The notes below the pieces were generated by a model. That model was not told the origin of the DNA and did no database searches. It saw only the letters and a list, made by a program, of their open reading frames with translations. Both the position numbers and the translations under genes were made by a program. A stretch of 64,000 nt of DNA. Source: Hippasteria phrygiana (Eukaryota; Echinodermata; Asteroidea; Valvatida; Goniasteridae). Numbering within the stretch: the stretch's first letter is position 1; each line of letters starts with the position of its first letter. The DNA lies in contig JAZGUH010000157.1 in assembly GCA_037893225.1 (NCBI GenBank), positions 1-64,000 on the forward strand, in the 5' to 3' direction. This document shows, in pieces, positions 31,501-39,753 of this stretch.

Positions 31501-34500
31501 CTCACAAGCCGAGAGGGGGATGAACATAGACGAAGACATGCTTTTGTCCAATTTCCTTTAAATGCTTGTGACCATGTGATGTGACTTGTGATCGAATTGT
31601 AATGACTTGATTACAATTAACTCTGACATAAGGCAAGGAAGCTGAGAGAACAGAGCGCATTCCGGAGAACATGGGTACAAATCCCACTGCTGGCAGTTTC
31701 TTTTGATCACTGATTTTTTTTAATGACAGAAATCCATACACCCACCCATAACGTGCGCCAACGGCAACCATTTGGCAACCATAGTGTTCTTCGCAATCTT
31801 GAGTCCTTCAAAATTGAGCTTTCCCTGCCATAGCACACGGTGTGGTAGCTTGGCAAAGGCATCCGCAAATAACTGTGTCTGTTCCCGCTCACAAGCAGTA
31901 ACAAAAGTGCCGAGAGAGAAGAGCACTACCCCATTAGGAGCCGTGTCCAAGAACTTTGCAACGTCACCCTCAATCTGCAAGGTTGAAGGGAAACAACATT
32001 TTGTCACGAGAAACATCATGCGACTTGAAGGTTTGCATGCTGGACATGAACAAAGTATGGAAGGTTCGTTAGGTAACACCAAGGGCGGATCCGGGGGGGG
32101 GGGGGGGGGGGGCCAAAGGGGGCCATGCCCCCCCCCCCCCCAAAAAAAAGAACCAAACTTTTTATTTTTTATTTTACTGATGTTGCAAAAAGGCAGCCAC
32201 TGCGTACACCTACCCACAACACTCGGCCAAAATCTTTTTTGGCCCCTCCCAAATTTTTTTTGTGGGCCCCCCCTCCTAAAAAAATTGTGTTCTGGATCCG
32301 CCCTTGTGTAACACCATGTGAAATGATTTGTTTGTTTGGTTTCTTTTTTCTGAGAAGAGCCGGTTGTTTTAACCCGACGTTTCGAACAGTATAGCTCTGT
32401 TCGTCATCAGGAAACTACCGGTGTCTTATGAAAATCAGACTCCTTTAAAAATCGGACTCCTTTTCCCTATTATTGGTTAAACCGTCTCACGCGACCGGCA
32501 ACTGTCCTAATTATCTTCACATTTTTTAGGCATGTATAATACTACCAATGAGCCCGTATTTCATATTGACTGTAATTCACGCTACACCTTTCTTTATGGT
32601 ATAGGGGTTTGAGAAACATCCTTGTATAATTAGATACTTCACGAGAAAAGTATTTAATTCACCCTCATATGCCCCCGTACCATTTCTGTGGACGTTGTAG
32701 CTGTATAGTGGGGCTGTGTGTTCCAGAATGTTAATTTGGAAATGCCGTCGGAAATATTGAAACTTGCACACAATTATGTTGCCATTATGTTTCAATCAGT
32801 TCCTGACCCATTTTGGTGGGGCATAAGGGGGGGGTGGGGCAACAGTTTGCGACACTTTCCTATAATTTTTACTGATCAATTTTTGAATTTCAAAATAATA
32901 ACTGATACCATAATTACCACCTTGTACTTTTAATAACAGCTTACTGCAAAAAAAGTCACATTTTGGACTAAATTCTTAACCAAATGTTTTCAAATAGGTT
33001 CATAGCACTCTCTATCGGTATTTTTGTACAATTTGCAGCAAAAACCTATTCGTAAAAATACTCGTAAAAAGAACATTTCAACCGAGTTTCAAAATATTTG
33101 CATGACAATGGACCAAAAATACTGTTTTTGACCAAATACAGGCAGAAATTAAGAAAACCCCCGGCCTCTGAAGATTATTACTCTGACATCAAATCACGTA
33201 TAGGGTAACCAACATCTCTTTCAGATCAATTTCAGTGACTCGATTATAGTTGTGTCATGTGATTGCACTGCGACGCGAGTTGTGTCATTTTGTTTGCAGT
33301 GACTTGAGTGGAGCCTAGAGATTTGATTGCATTGGCTCAGTGACTCGAGTCGAGTCATTTGATTGCAGTGACTCAAGTCAAGTCGAGTCATGTGACTGCA
33401 CTTGATTCGAGTGACTGCATTTGAATCGAGTGACTGCAATGACTTGAGTTGAGTCGAGTCCGTTGAGTCGAGCGGGTCGAGTTGATTCATTTGGTAGTAA
33501 TGCCTGGAGTCACTGGGCATGAGTCACTGAAAAAAAGTTACTCAATTCGGACTCGGATCAAGTCATGGTCTGCACTGTCACTAAAATACGAGAAATTTGC
33601 AATCTCCCAAACCCTAGTAGAACTTCGCGTGTACTCCATAAGCACCTACCGGTTTGTGGGAGCCCGACCCATCCACAACATGGAGAAGGTTGATTGTATT
33701 GGGCTGCATGGGACGGGGAAACTCCAGTCCAAAGCTCCCGTGCAAAATGGTCAGCTCGGCTTGCTTGTGGGACTCGTACGTGCTGATTTCTGGTTTGATG
33801 TTGTACTTAATCTTCAACTGATCGTAGCCGTCATACTTGCATATGCCAATGCGAAAATTGACGAAGCCGTAGAAATAGTGGGCCAGAACGTTTTTGACTC
33901 GCTGAAGAAAGCTCATTCTATCCGTGAGTCCTAGGGTATGATCCGGTATATAAGACGGATTTGTCGGATTTCCAGTCCTAAAAAAGTGGAATAAAAATGA
34001 ACCCGATTATTTTGGCATACACACGACATAGCTCGCTCACTTCGTGGTGTGCTAAATCCTCCCCTACGTAATATATGCATGTAACGGTGAAGACCCCAAG
34101 AATGAATGAAATGCAGTGGTGTACAGGTTAAACACATGGGGCCGCTTCCCGGGGCCGCTTAAAGCACAAAAGTGTGCTTGCACCATATTTTGCTGTAATT
34201 TTCAGAAATATATCGATTTTGGGTTAGGGTTAGGGTTAGGGTTAGGGTTATAATATTTTATAGCGTACTAGCAAATATACTGTAACGCACTGACCTATTT
34301 AAAGTGTTGTGCGCATAGATGCTGGGAAACAGAGAAAAAAATCTGTTCTAGTAGTCTGGTTCCCTGACCATACTTTAGACAAAACGAAGTGATTTATAGA
34401 TGTCAGGGAATTATCAGTTTTGGGAGTGGTATAAGATGACGAAGGGCGGCTTCAACTCACAAAAACGCGCTATCCAGATTTTGTATATAAAGTCAGTGCG

Positions 34501-35197
34501 TATATACATGTATACCGAAGGGGCAATTTCCAACACAGCAGGTAGCTATATCGGCTGTTATATTAAAACTAACAGAGAATGCATTATTTGCGTACCGATA
34601 TTCTTGATTTGAAGGAAAGGCTAAGAAGACACTGTGGTGGACGAGTGGAATGTCCAAGGCCTGGGCCAGCAGCGGGCCGCATGGTATTTTGTCGTCTACA
34701 ACGAGCATGTCAAACCTCTCCTTTTGAAGCCGTTTCATGATTGCCGAATTCCCAAACAGGTCGTCGCATTCTTGAAGCCACATGGTCACTATGCTTAGCC
34801 TCTTAGAAAAACTCTCGTCAAATCCGGCCAAGAAAGGTCCCCAAAACGAATTCAAGCGACCCTTGATAGCCACCCTCGATATGTTGTCCGTCACTTCGGA
34901 CCTGTTCTGTTTCGTGTAGGACGAGTTGAACACGACGAATGAGAAGAGGTCGGAGTCCCTTTGCCAGTTGTCCGTGCTTGAGCTGGTGATCAAGGAGACA
35001 ACCCGGTGACCTCGTTGAGCCAACACCCTACCAGACTTGCCGAGGACGTTTTGGTGACAGCCGCCAGTGATGGATCCAAAATACAAGAATTTGAACTTTG
35101 CCGTAGCGGGTTCATTTCGCTTCTCACTGGTGCATGCTTGGAGGATGCAGAAGAAGGAAAATGCTAGAAGCAAAACAGCAGACGAGCTAGGCGCCAT
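28262..35197 (-). CDS. UDP-glycosyltransferase (UGT), five exons
   Basis: The exons are complement of 34516-35197, 33650-33930, 31746-31974, 30739-30958 and 28262-28550; all phases join and give 566 residues. The family transfers a sugar from a UDP-sugar to small lipophilic acceptors in the ER lumen. Seen in the sequence: a signal peptide (residues 1-22, LLLAFSFFCILQAC), a likely catalytic His at 48 (GGCHQN), a VVDD acid near 168, the GLTDRMSFLQRV helix at the exon 1/2 join, NGVVLFSLGTF near 337, the C-terminal signature from 402 with PLFADQ at 428-433, then a transmembrane segment (DVYLFISVVLTLVIGVNV) and a short Lys-rich tail (KKSRPKQD). The signature reads VSHSAAFSLYEAL where the family normally has HGG or HAG after the His. 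The penultimate exon is 220 nt, the length I recall for vertebrate UGTs. The end of exon 1 is the least certain join. Confidence 0.88.
28686..28815. repeat. Dispersed repeat C, copy 2
   Basis: gccggtgtc, cctcttattggttaatccct, ctctcacgtgaccgg and attatcttcacgtaggcatg follow the order seen at 16762-16918 and 32417-32591. It lies in the last intron of the UGT gene. Confidence 0.6.
28841..28990 (+). mobile_element. tRNA-derived SINE-like sequence
   Basis: It holds a box B motif (ggggttcgaattccgg) followed by cagggcacttgtgtccttg and tgcaagacacttcac, a core type I associate from memory with SINEs of marine animals. The block cacttgtgtccttg recurs at 30587-30600. The 5' head is diverged and the 3' end is not sharply defined. 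Confidence 0.5.
29350..29637 (+). pseudogene. Transposase C-terminal fragment (mariner/Tc1-type DDE)
   Basis: The frame reads LNQPVEWPPRSPDLTPLDYF, then LWGYLKARVF and a helical tail with REIDILRQDREMIRRAV. PPRSPDLTPLDYFLW is the typical context of the third acidic residue in mariner-type transposases. An in-frame TAG at 29596-29598 interrupts it; beyond it the frame continues LCIERDGGHVED to a TAA at 29635-29637, which resembles the usual family ending. The N-terminal two thirds are missing. It is non-functional. Confidence 0.75.
29721..30118 (+). repeat. Palindromic cassette with tRNA-like core, copy 3
   Basis: A compact palindrome (29721-29870) has arms of about 51 bp, nearly perfect, starting cgtcacacaatccacaaggg. 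Its loop is the box B half of the tRNA-like unit. The common linker (tcattgagtgatcctcacaa to acaatttgggagaccgccaa) and a full tRNA-like module follow. The spacing between the two box B motifs is about 303 bp. Confidence 0.7.
30031..30103 (+). tRNA. tRNA-like cloverleaf, best preserved copy
   Basis: The acceptor stem ggcggga pairs with tcctgcc (one G-U), the D arm is gctcagtttgtagagc, and the T arm gcagg-ttcgaat-cctgc is perfect; the discriminator is A. The anticodon loop reads acggtat with GGT in the anticodon position, but the preceding base is C instead of U and the closing pair of the stem is mismatched. I judge it a repeat-borne pol III unit rather than a decoding tRNA. Confidence 0.5.
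30538..30625 (+). mobile_element. tRNA-derived SINE fragment
   Basis: ggtggtatagagtaccgg resembles a box A region, and cacttgtgtccttgaacagg matches the core seen at 28841-28990. It is truncated on the 3' side and lies in UGT intron sequence next to the mariner derivative. Confidence 0.45.
30739..30958 (-). CDS. UGT exon 4: donor-site signature
   Basis: Acceptor gatccaccag and donor gtaaga. It is 220 nt and encodes HPNVRIYVSHSAAFSLYEAL, then PVVGLPLFADQMDMMDRVEH and TIIRVMTEPR. The His and the Asp-Gln pair of the sugar-donor site are present; the glycines after the His are not. Confidence 0.9.
31746..31974 (-). CDS. UGT exon 3
   Basis: Acceptor tccttcaaccttgcag type (AG at 31975-31976) and donor gtgggt. 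It encodes IEGDVAKFLDTAPNGVVLFS through TMVAKWLPLAHVM, the start of the UDP-sugar-binding domain including the KWLP motif. Confidence 0.85.
32080..32300. repeat. GGATCC-G(n)/C(n) low-complexity foldback
   Basis: ggcggatccgggggg begins an imperfect palindrome, with a G run at about 32093-32112 and a C run at about 32130-32144. It ends ctggatccgcccttgtgt, so the outer edges (gggcggatcc / ggatccgccc) are inverted. It lies in the intron between UGT exons 3 and 2. Probably a short MITE. Confidence 0.55.
32417..32591. repeat. Dispersed repeat C, copy 3
   Basis: accggtgtcttatgaaaat, ccctattattggttaaaccg, ctcacgcgaccggcaactgt and ttttaggcatgtataatact follow the common order. The E-box has changed from CACGTG to CACGCG. 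It extends further right than the other copies, sharing ttcacgctacacct with 16903-16918. Confidence 0.6.
33236..33520. repeat. GAGTC/GACTC minisatellite in UGT intron
   Basis: Variants of gagtcatttgattgcagtga and actcgagtcgagtc recur about eight times with irregular spacing. GACTCGAGTC is itself palindromic. The array ends about 130 bases from UGT exon 2 and looks like a degenerate minisatellite. Confidence 0.75.
33650..33930 (-). CDS. UGT exon 2
   Basis: Acceptor ccctag at 33931-33932 side and donor gtaggt. It encodes LTDRMSFLQRVKNVL through INLLHVVDGSGSHKP, the region leading to the hinge between the acceptor and donor domains. It is 281 nt. Confidence 0.88.
34221..34250 (+). repeat. Interstitial telomere-type repeat
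   Basis: Four perfect TTAGGG units with partial units at each end (30 bases) lie in UGT intron 1. TTAGGG is the ancestral animal telomere repeat. The array is too short to be a telomere. Confidence 0.85.
34516..35197 (-). CDS. UGT exon 1: signal peptide and acceptor-binding domain
   Basis: The ATG reads MAPSSSAVLLLAFSFFC. It contains the catalytic His 48 and the FDMLVVDDKIPCG segment. I place the donor at ttcg|gtatac because it gives the phase required by exon 2 and yields PFGLTDRM across the join. A competing donor (tatcg|gtacgc, exon end 34596) has the wrong phase for exon 2 and would need an unseen extra exon. Confidence 0.8.
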
Positions 35198-35337
35198 CGC
35201 TATTTCCACTGTAAACAAAAACAAAAACAGTAACGTTTTAATTATGTTTTCCCTTTAATTAATGTCATTTTTCGAGAAGTATGACCTTAAGAACATTCAC
35301 CTTTTAGATCGACCATGTTTTGCAACTATAGTCGTAA

Positions 35338-35590
35338 TGCTAGGTTCACACATTCCCGAATTAGTTAGGAATACAAGAAAAATAAACCAAGAATTGAAAT
35401 TGGTTTCCGAATCACCCCGACAATTTTGAACATGTCCAAAATCGTCGAGGCGCTTCCCGATCTTTAACGATCTTTCACCGAACTAACAGAATCATCCCGA
35501 GGCAGCCGGCCAAGAACCATTCCCCGATTTACTCAAGAATTGCTATTCGCGGCGATTTGGCTTAAAAATCGGGAATGTGTGGACCTAGCA
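35338..35590. mobile_element. Harbinger-type MITE with TAA duplication
   Basis: TAA flanks both sides (35335-35337 and 35591-35593). The terminal inverted repeats are tgctaggttcacacattccc on the left and, in reverse complement, tgctaggtccacacattccc on the right. It is 253 bp with no ORF. A 3-bp TWA duplication is typical of PIF/Harbinger. Confidence 0.75.
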
Positions 35591-35593
35591 TAA

Positions 35594-38097
35594 CGGACCT
35601 GTTGGCGTTTACGTCTTAACCCAATCAGAACCGGGCTTTTTGGCAGATAAATTGTGTCGGTTGGTAATTTATGATTATCTACCATTAGAATCAATTTTTT
35701 GACATCTAAGGTCACCGCTGAGGGTGCTATAACTCATTTTGGGATAGTCCTACACAAATTACGATATTTTTTTTGGGGGGGGGGCTTTTTCCTTTTAAAA
35801 CAGGGATTTTTCATCCAAATGTAGTGGTGATATATGACAACTGTATAGCTTGTGAATTCCTCGTTCAAAACTACAATAAAATTGGAAAAAATATAAGATT
35901 GTCAAAAAGCCTGAAAATTGAAAAAAGCTTTTTGCGCTGATGGCAGCCATCTTGGATTCCCATAATGCATTGCAGTAAGCCACGTGATATTCGACATTTG
36001 CCCCAAATTAAAATTTGGTAAGTTCAGATACCAAACAATGCTTTTGACCATAATTTTGTCTATGTATTTTTTATAAATAGCGCAAAACACGGTTACCACG
36101 ATTTTAAATCAGTTGCCACAGAAACAACCACAGAAATCTTAGAAATTTGGTTTTGGTACGAAACTGATCCCCGATAAAAAAAATTAGAAAAAGTCCCGAA
36201 ACTTCATGTCGATCGGCCAAAGCATTCTGGGGTTATTACAACAATAGTTTGGTGGTGGGTGGGGGTGGGGGGGGTGGGGGGGGTGGGGGGGTGGGGGTGG
36301 GCACATTGTACCCCCGGTCCTGGTAGCCACGCCTCTGTTTGTCTCTGATTTTGCACGTCTCCCGTTGAATTTTTATTAACGATTATGATTGGACAATATT
36401 TCACCAGTTGCGTTCAAGCGTTTCTACAGTGATAGGCTAACAGTGTCATTCTATGTACAAGATTTCCGTCAAAGAACCGCATACCAGAATGGCTGCCTGT
36501 CACTTTGTGAACATCTGTCGTGATTACAGATCTGTCACTGAAGTTTTTAAAGATGCTGTGTCCGTGCTTTGGGCATGGCACCCCGAAAAATACATTTTCA
36601 AATTGAACTGCTGGTGTGTTAGCATTAGATAAGTAATGAGCTTTCCAATGACACATTTCACCAAAACATCGGCCCCTGATGAAGCATCAGAAGTAATAAG
36701 TTTAAAATTTTGAATTGGAGCGGGACGTGATAATGTTTAGGCCATCTTCGCGCGTAGCACATGATAGAGTGAAGACTGTATTGTAGTAAGTTTTCAAAAA
36801 CACAGTTGTCTTGCAATTTTGAATCAGATCACAGACGAAGCTGTAAAGAAGACAGCATAAAATCTCTTTTTATTCTTAAAAACAGAAAAAAGAATTCCAG
36901 TATGATACCGAAATGCAACTATAAAGTTTGGTGCATGTCTCGCCTCAAACCAAATGTCACCTATAGAAGAGCCAGCTGGCGGTACCTCTTCGCGACTAAC
37001 TTTGGACTCTAGCTGTTGCTATTTTAAGATCCTTTATCCTCAAAGACACATGATCTCCATTACAATTTATCATAACCCACACAAAAGTGTGTAAACAGCT
37101 TCAATCGGGGACCTCCTATTGTCCTCCTATTGTTCATATTTAAACTTTTTGGCAAGGACCCTCATTGGTTTTGTACACGATTTTCAAACAGGGACCTTCC
37201 TCAACCGGGGACCCTATTGTCCTCTATTGTTAAAGGTCCCCTATTGAATGCAATTCAAAACAAACCCATGATTACAGGTGGGGTTTTTGTTTCAATATAT
37301 TTTTGCCAGTATTATCTTTATTGCCTTGTCGCAACCCGACCATCTATATACCAATGAACTTTTTGAGCCATTTACCGATAAATAAAATCATTATCAGTTT
37401 CGTCAAAGGATTTATATAAAACAAACTGTGGCTCAGGTGAAGGTACTCGATTGACATACATTTCTGGCTATAGGCCTATATACAAAACGGCGATATGTAG
37501 GGAAAAAACACCCATGTCCAAAATAACAGCAACAACAACAAAACGATGTTATTAATCGCCATGCAAGTACTTTGAATATCTACAACGATTTTGTCAATAC
37601 CGAGTCAAACATCCGTAAAATGGATGTCCCAAAAAGGTAACCCACAAAGAAAGGGAAATGTGACAAACCTATGTACATAATCATCATTATTGTTATTTTA
37701 TCATAAACTAGGGGTAATTAGCTTTCCATTGATATGTTGCATGGGCGGCGATCCCGGGGGGGGGGGGGACGGGGGGACATATTGTTTGAGGAGGGGACGG
37801 CTATGGCAGTGTCCCCCCCCCCCCCCCCCCAATAATTTCCCCATGGCCATATACATTTTATTGGTCACTGGCTTTTACATGCACTAGAATGCACCAGAAT
37901 ACACAAAGATCAGCAAACATTTGCAAAAATTTCCCAGAATACACAAGAGATACCCAATACAAAATGCTTAACAATTATAAGCCAGTTCGGTATTCCAACT
38001 GCGCGTGTACGGACGTGTGCGCATCAAGATTTGACAACTTTTCTTTCAGGAGAAACAGTTGTCATGTGCGTAACGGGCTTACTGGATCGGTGTATTG
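35594..38097. other. Intergenic; G-rich and dispersed simple repeats
   Basis: No gene seen. At 36241-36300 there is a GGTGGG/GGGGG stretch able to form several G-quadruplexes. At 37738-37830 a G run, gacggctatggcagtg and a C run form the second copy of the dispersed repeat at 11635-11715. Confidence 0.45.
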
Positions 38098-38205
38098 TTG
38101 CATCAACTGCTGTGACGTGATATGACGTTTTTAACACACGAGGGACGCATGGCACCCAAGGGTGTTAAAAAGTCATATCCCACATCACAGCATGCAGTCA
38201 ACAAT
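38098..38205. repeat. Foldback element
   Basis: Left arm gtgatatgacgtttttaaca, right arm gtgttaaaaagtcatatccc followed by acatcacagcatgcagtcaa. The outer sequences tgcatcaactgctgtgac and gcatgcagtcaacaattg continue the inverted match. Arms are about 50 bp with a short loop. Confidence 0.6.
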
Positions 38206-38336
38206 TGTTTTGTTATATCGTCAAACCCAGTTTTTTTTTTCAGTTCAACTTGCCTTGCTCGGTGAAAATTAACTCAAGCAAATCACGCGACCAAAACAGC
38301 TGATCGTCTGCTGCTCCCACTATAGTTTACTACCGT

Positions 38337-38946
38337 TGTAAATGTGTCCTGATGATCACATTTTATTGTATAGCGCCCTCTGTTGAAGTACAGTGGAGTA
38401 CACTCCTTAGCAACAAACAAACGAATAACGCACATGTTCAATCTCATAGCAGTCAGCCTTTTAACACTGATTTTGGATCGTTTTCTCTGCTAATCAGCTA
38501 ATAATTCCACTGATAAGAACAAAAGGATGCAAGGAGGTAAATTTGTTACACTTATTTGTCTTGGACAAGAAGTAATGTCCTTGTATTTGATGAGATGTTA
38601 TGATATTTTCGTGACTTAATTCTTACCATGACCAGCAAATGATTACTTCGTTTGTGCTCAAACTCAGTCTGATTTTCTGATGTTTATTACACTTATATAC
38701 ATGTAATCGATATACACAACTGTCATATATTACATTTTGTGGACTACATGTATTGTTTATTCACAGTTTTCACGGAGCCAATGCGACAATAAATCTTCTT
38801 GAACCTGAGGCTTCTGTCGAGACCCTTGTTAATCCTTGACCTGCGACCTCTGACCCATCCCATGTCAGAAACTCTTGCGAACCCCCAGCAGTAGCACTAC
38901 TGATGAATGCTAGACACGCATTCCCCCCTGAAGTGCTGCCGTTACA
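38337..38946 (+). repeat. BEL/Pao 5' LTR
   Basis: It begins tgtaaatgtgtcctgatgat and ends aagtgctgccgttaca. It is the same length and, by eye, the same sequence as the 3' LTR. It should contain the element's promoter. A cgacaataaatcttc segment supplies an AATAAA signal in the 3' part. Confidence 0.95.
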
Positions 38947-39753
38947 GTGAAAACTCCTAGCTGCGAACGTCATTGCTACCGAATTCAGTGCTGGTGTGGT
39001 ATGTGATGCATCTTTGTCAAACCTGAAGTTCAACAGTTGTGACAGCTTTTACCTGCTGAAGGAGACATTATGTGCCCAGCATGCCCATATGACAGAACAT
39101 TTTCTGCGACAGCGAGCCAGAGCATTTTGTTCCTGAACAAGAAATGGCAGTCTGTCACCGCTCCTTGGATTCTGGCACTACTAAACTGAGGCTGCAGTAT
39201 CAATATGACCACTTTGACTTATCAAGACTCCTGTGTAGGCATTGACAATTAAGCAACTTCCACTCACTTGTAAACGTCGGTGAGCTCACAACTTCTGCGG
39301 ACTTGATACTTCTGTGAACCTGAAACTTTGTGAACTGATACAGGTGATACATACATGTACATGAACGTTTTCATTCCCTACTTTCATGTACATTGTATTA
39401 CCTTGTGATAATTTACATGTACATTGTACATTGATTGCTGAATTGAGTGTGTTTGCTTGCATTTGTATTGTTGAAATTCTTGATTATGTATGTGTGTATT
39501 GCGACATATGCAAATGTGTTATTTCACAGGTTGTAATAGATGAGTATGTATATGTACACATGCAGATATTGACATGCTTATACAGGTTTAATCCATCCAT
39601 TGCAAGTTTGAACTCTGGAAACTGGTTTAGGATTTTGTAACTGCATTACCCTGACTGGTGTGCATTGATGTAAGGTGGCCCAGAGAGGACCTTGTTTATT
39701 ATTGCTTACACCCTTGAGATTTTACATGCGCCAAGTCAGCCTGTGGTGTCATC

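Noticed and set aside
31772..32311. 179-codon plus-strand ORF
   Set aside because: Antisense to UGT exon 3 and then running through G and C homopolymers.
33482..33934. 150-codon plus-strand ORF
   Set aside because: Antisense to UGT exon 2, which has proper splice sites and conserved residues on the minus strand.
36806..37012. 68-codon plus-strand ORF
   Set aside because: No domain, no splice support, composition like surrounding non-coding DNA.
38947..39010. Primer-binding site of the BEL/Pao element
   Set aside because: A tggtgtggtatgtg stretch starts with TGG, but it is about 40 bases from the LTR and I could not match it to a tRNA 3' end.
38770..39033. 87-codon minus-strand ORF
   Set aside because: Mostly inside the 5' LTR and repeated in the 3' LTR; no domain.
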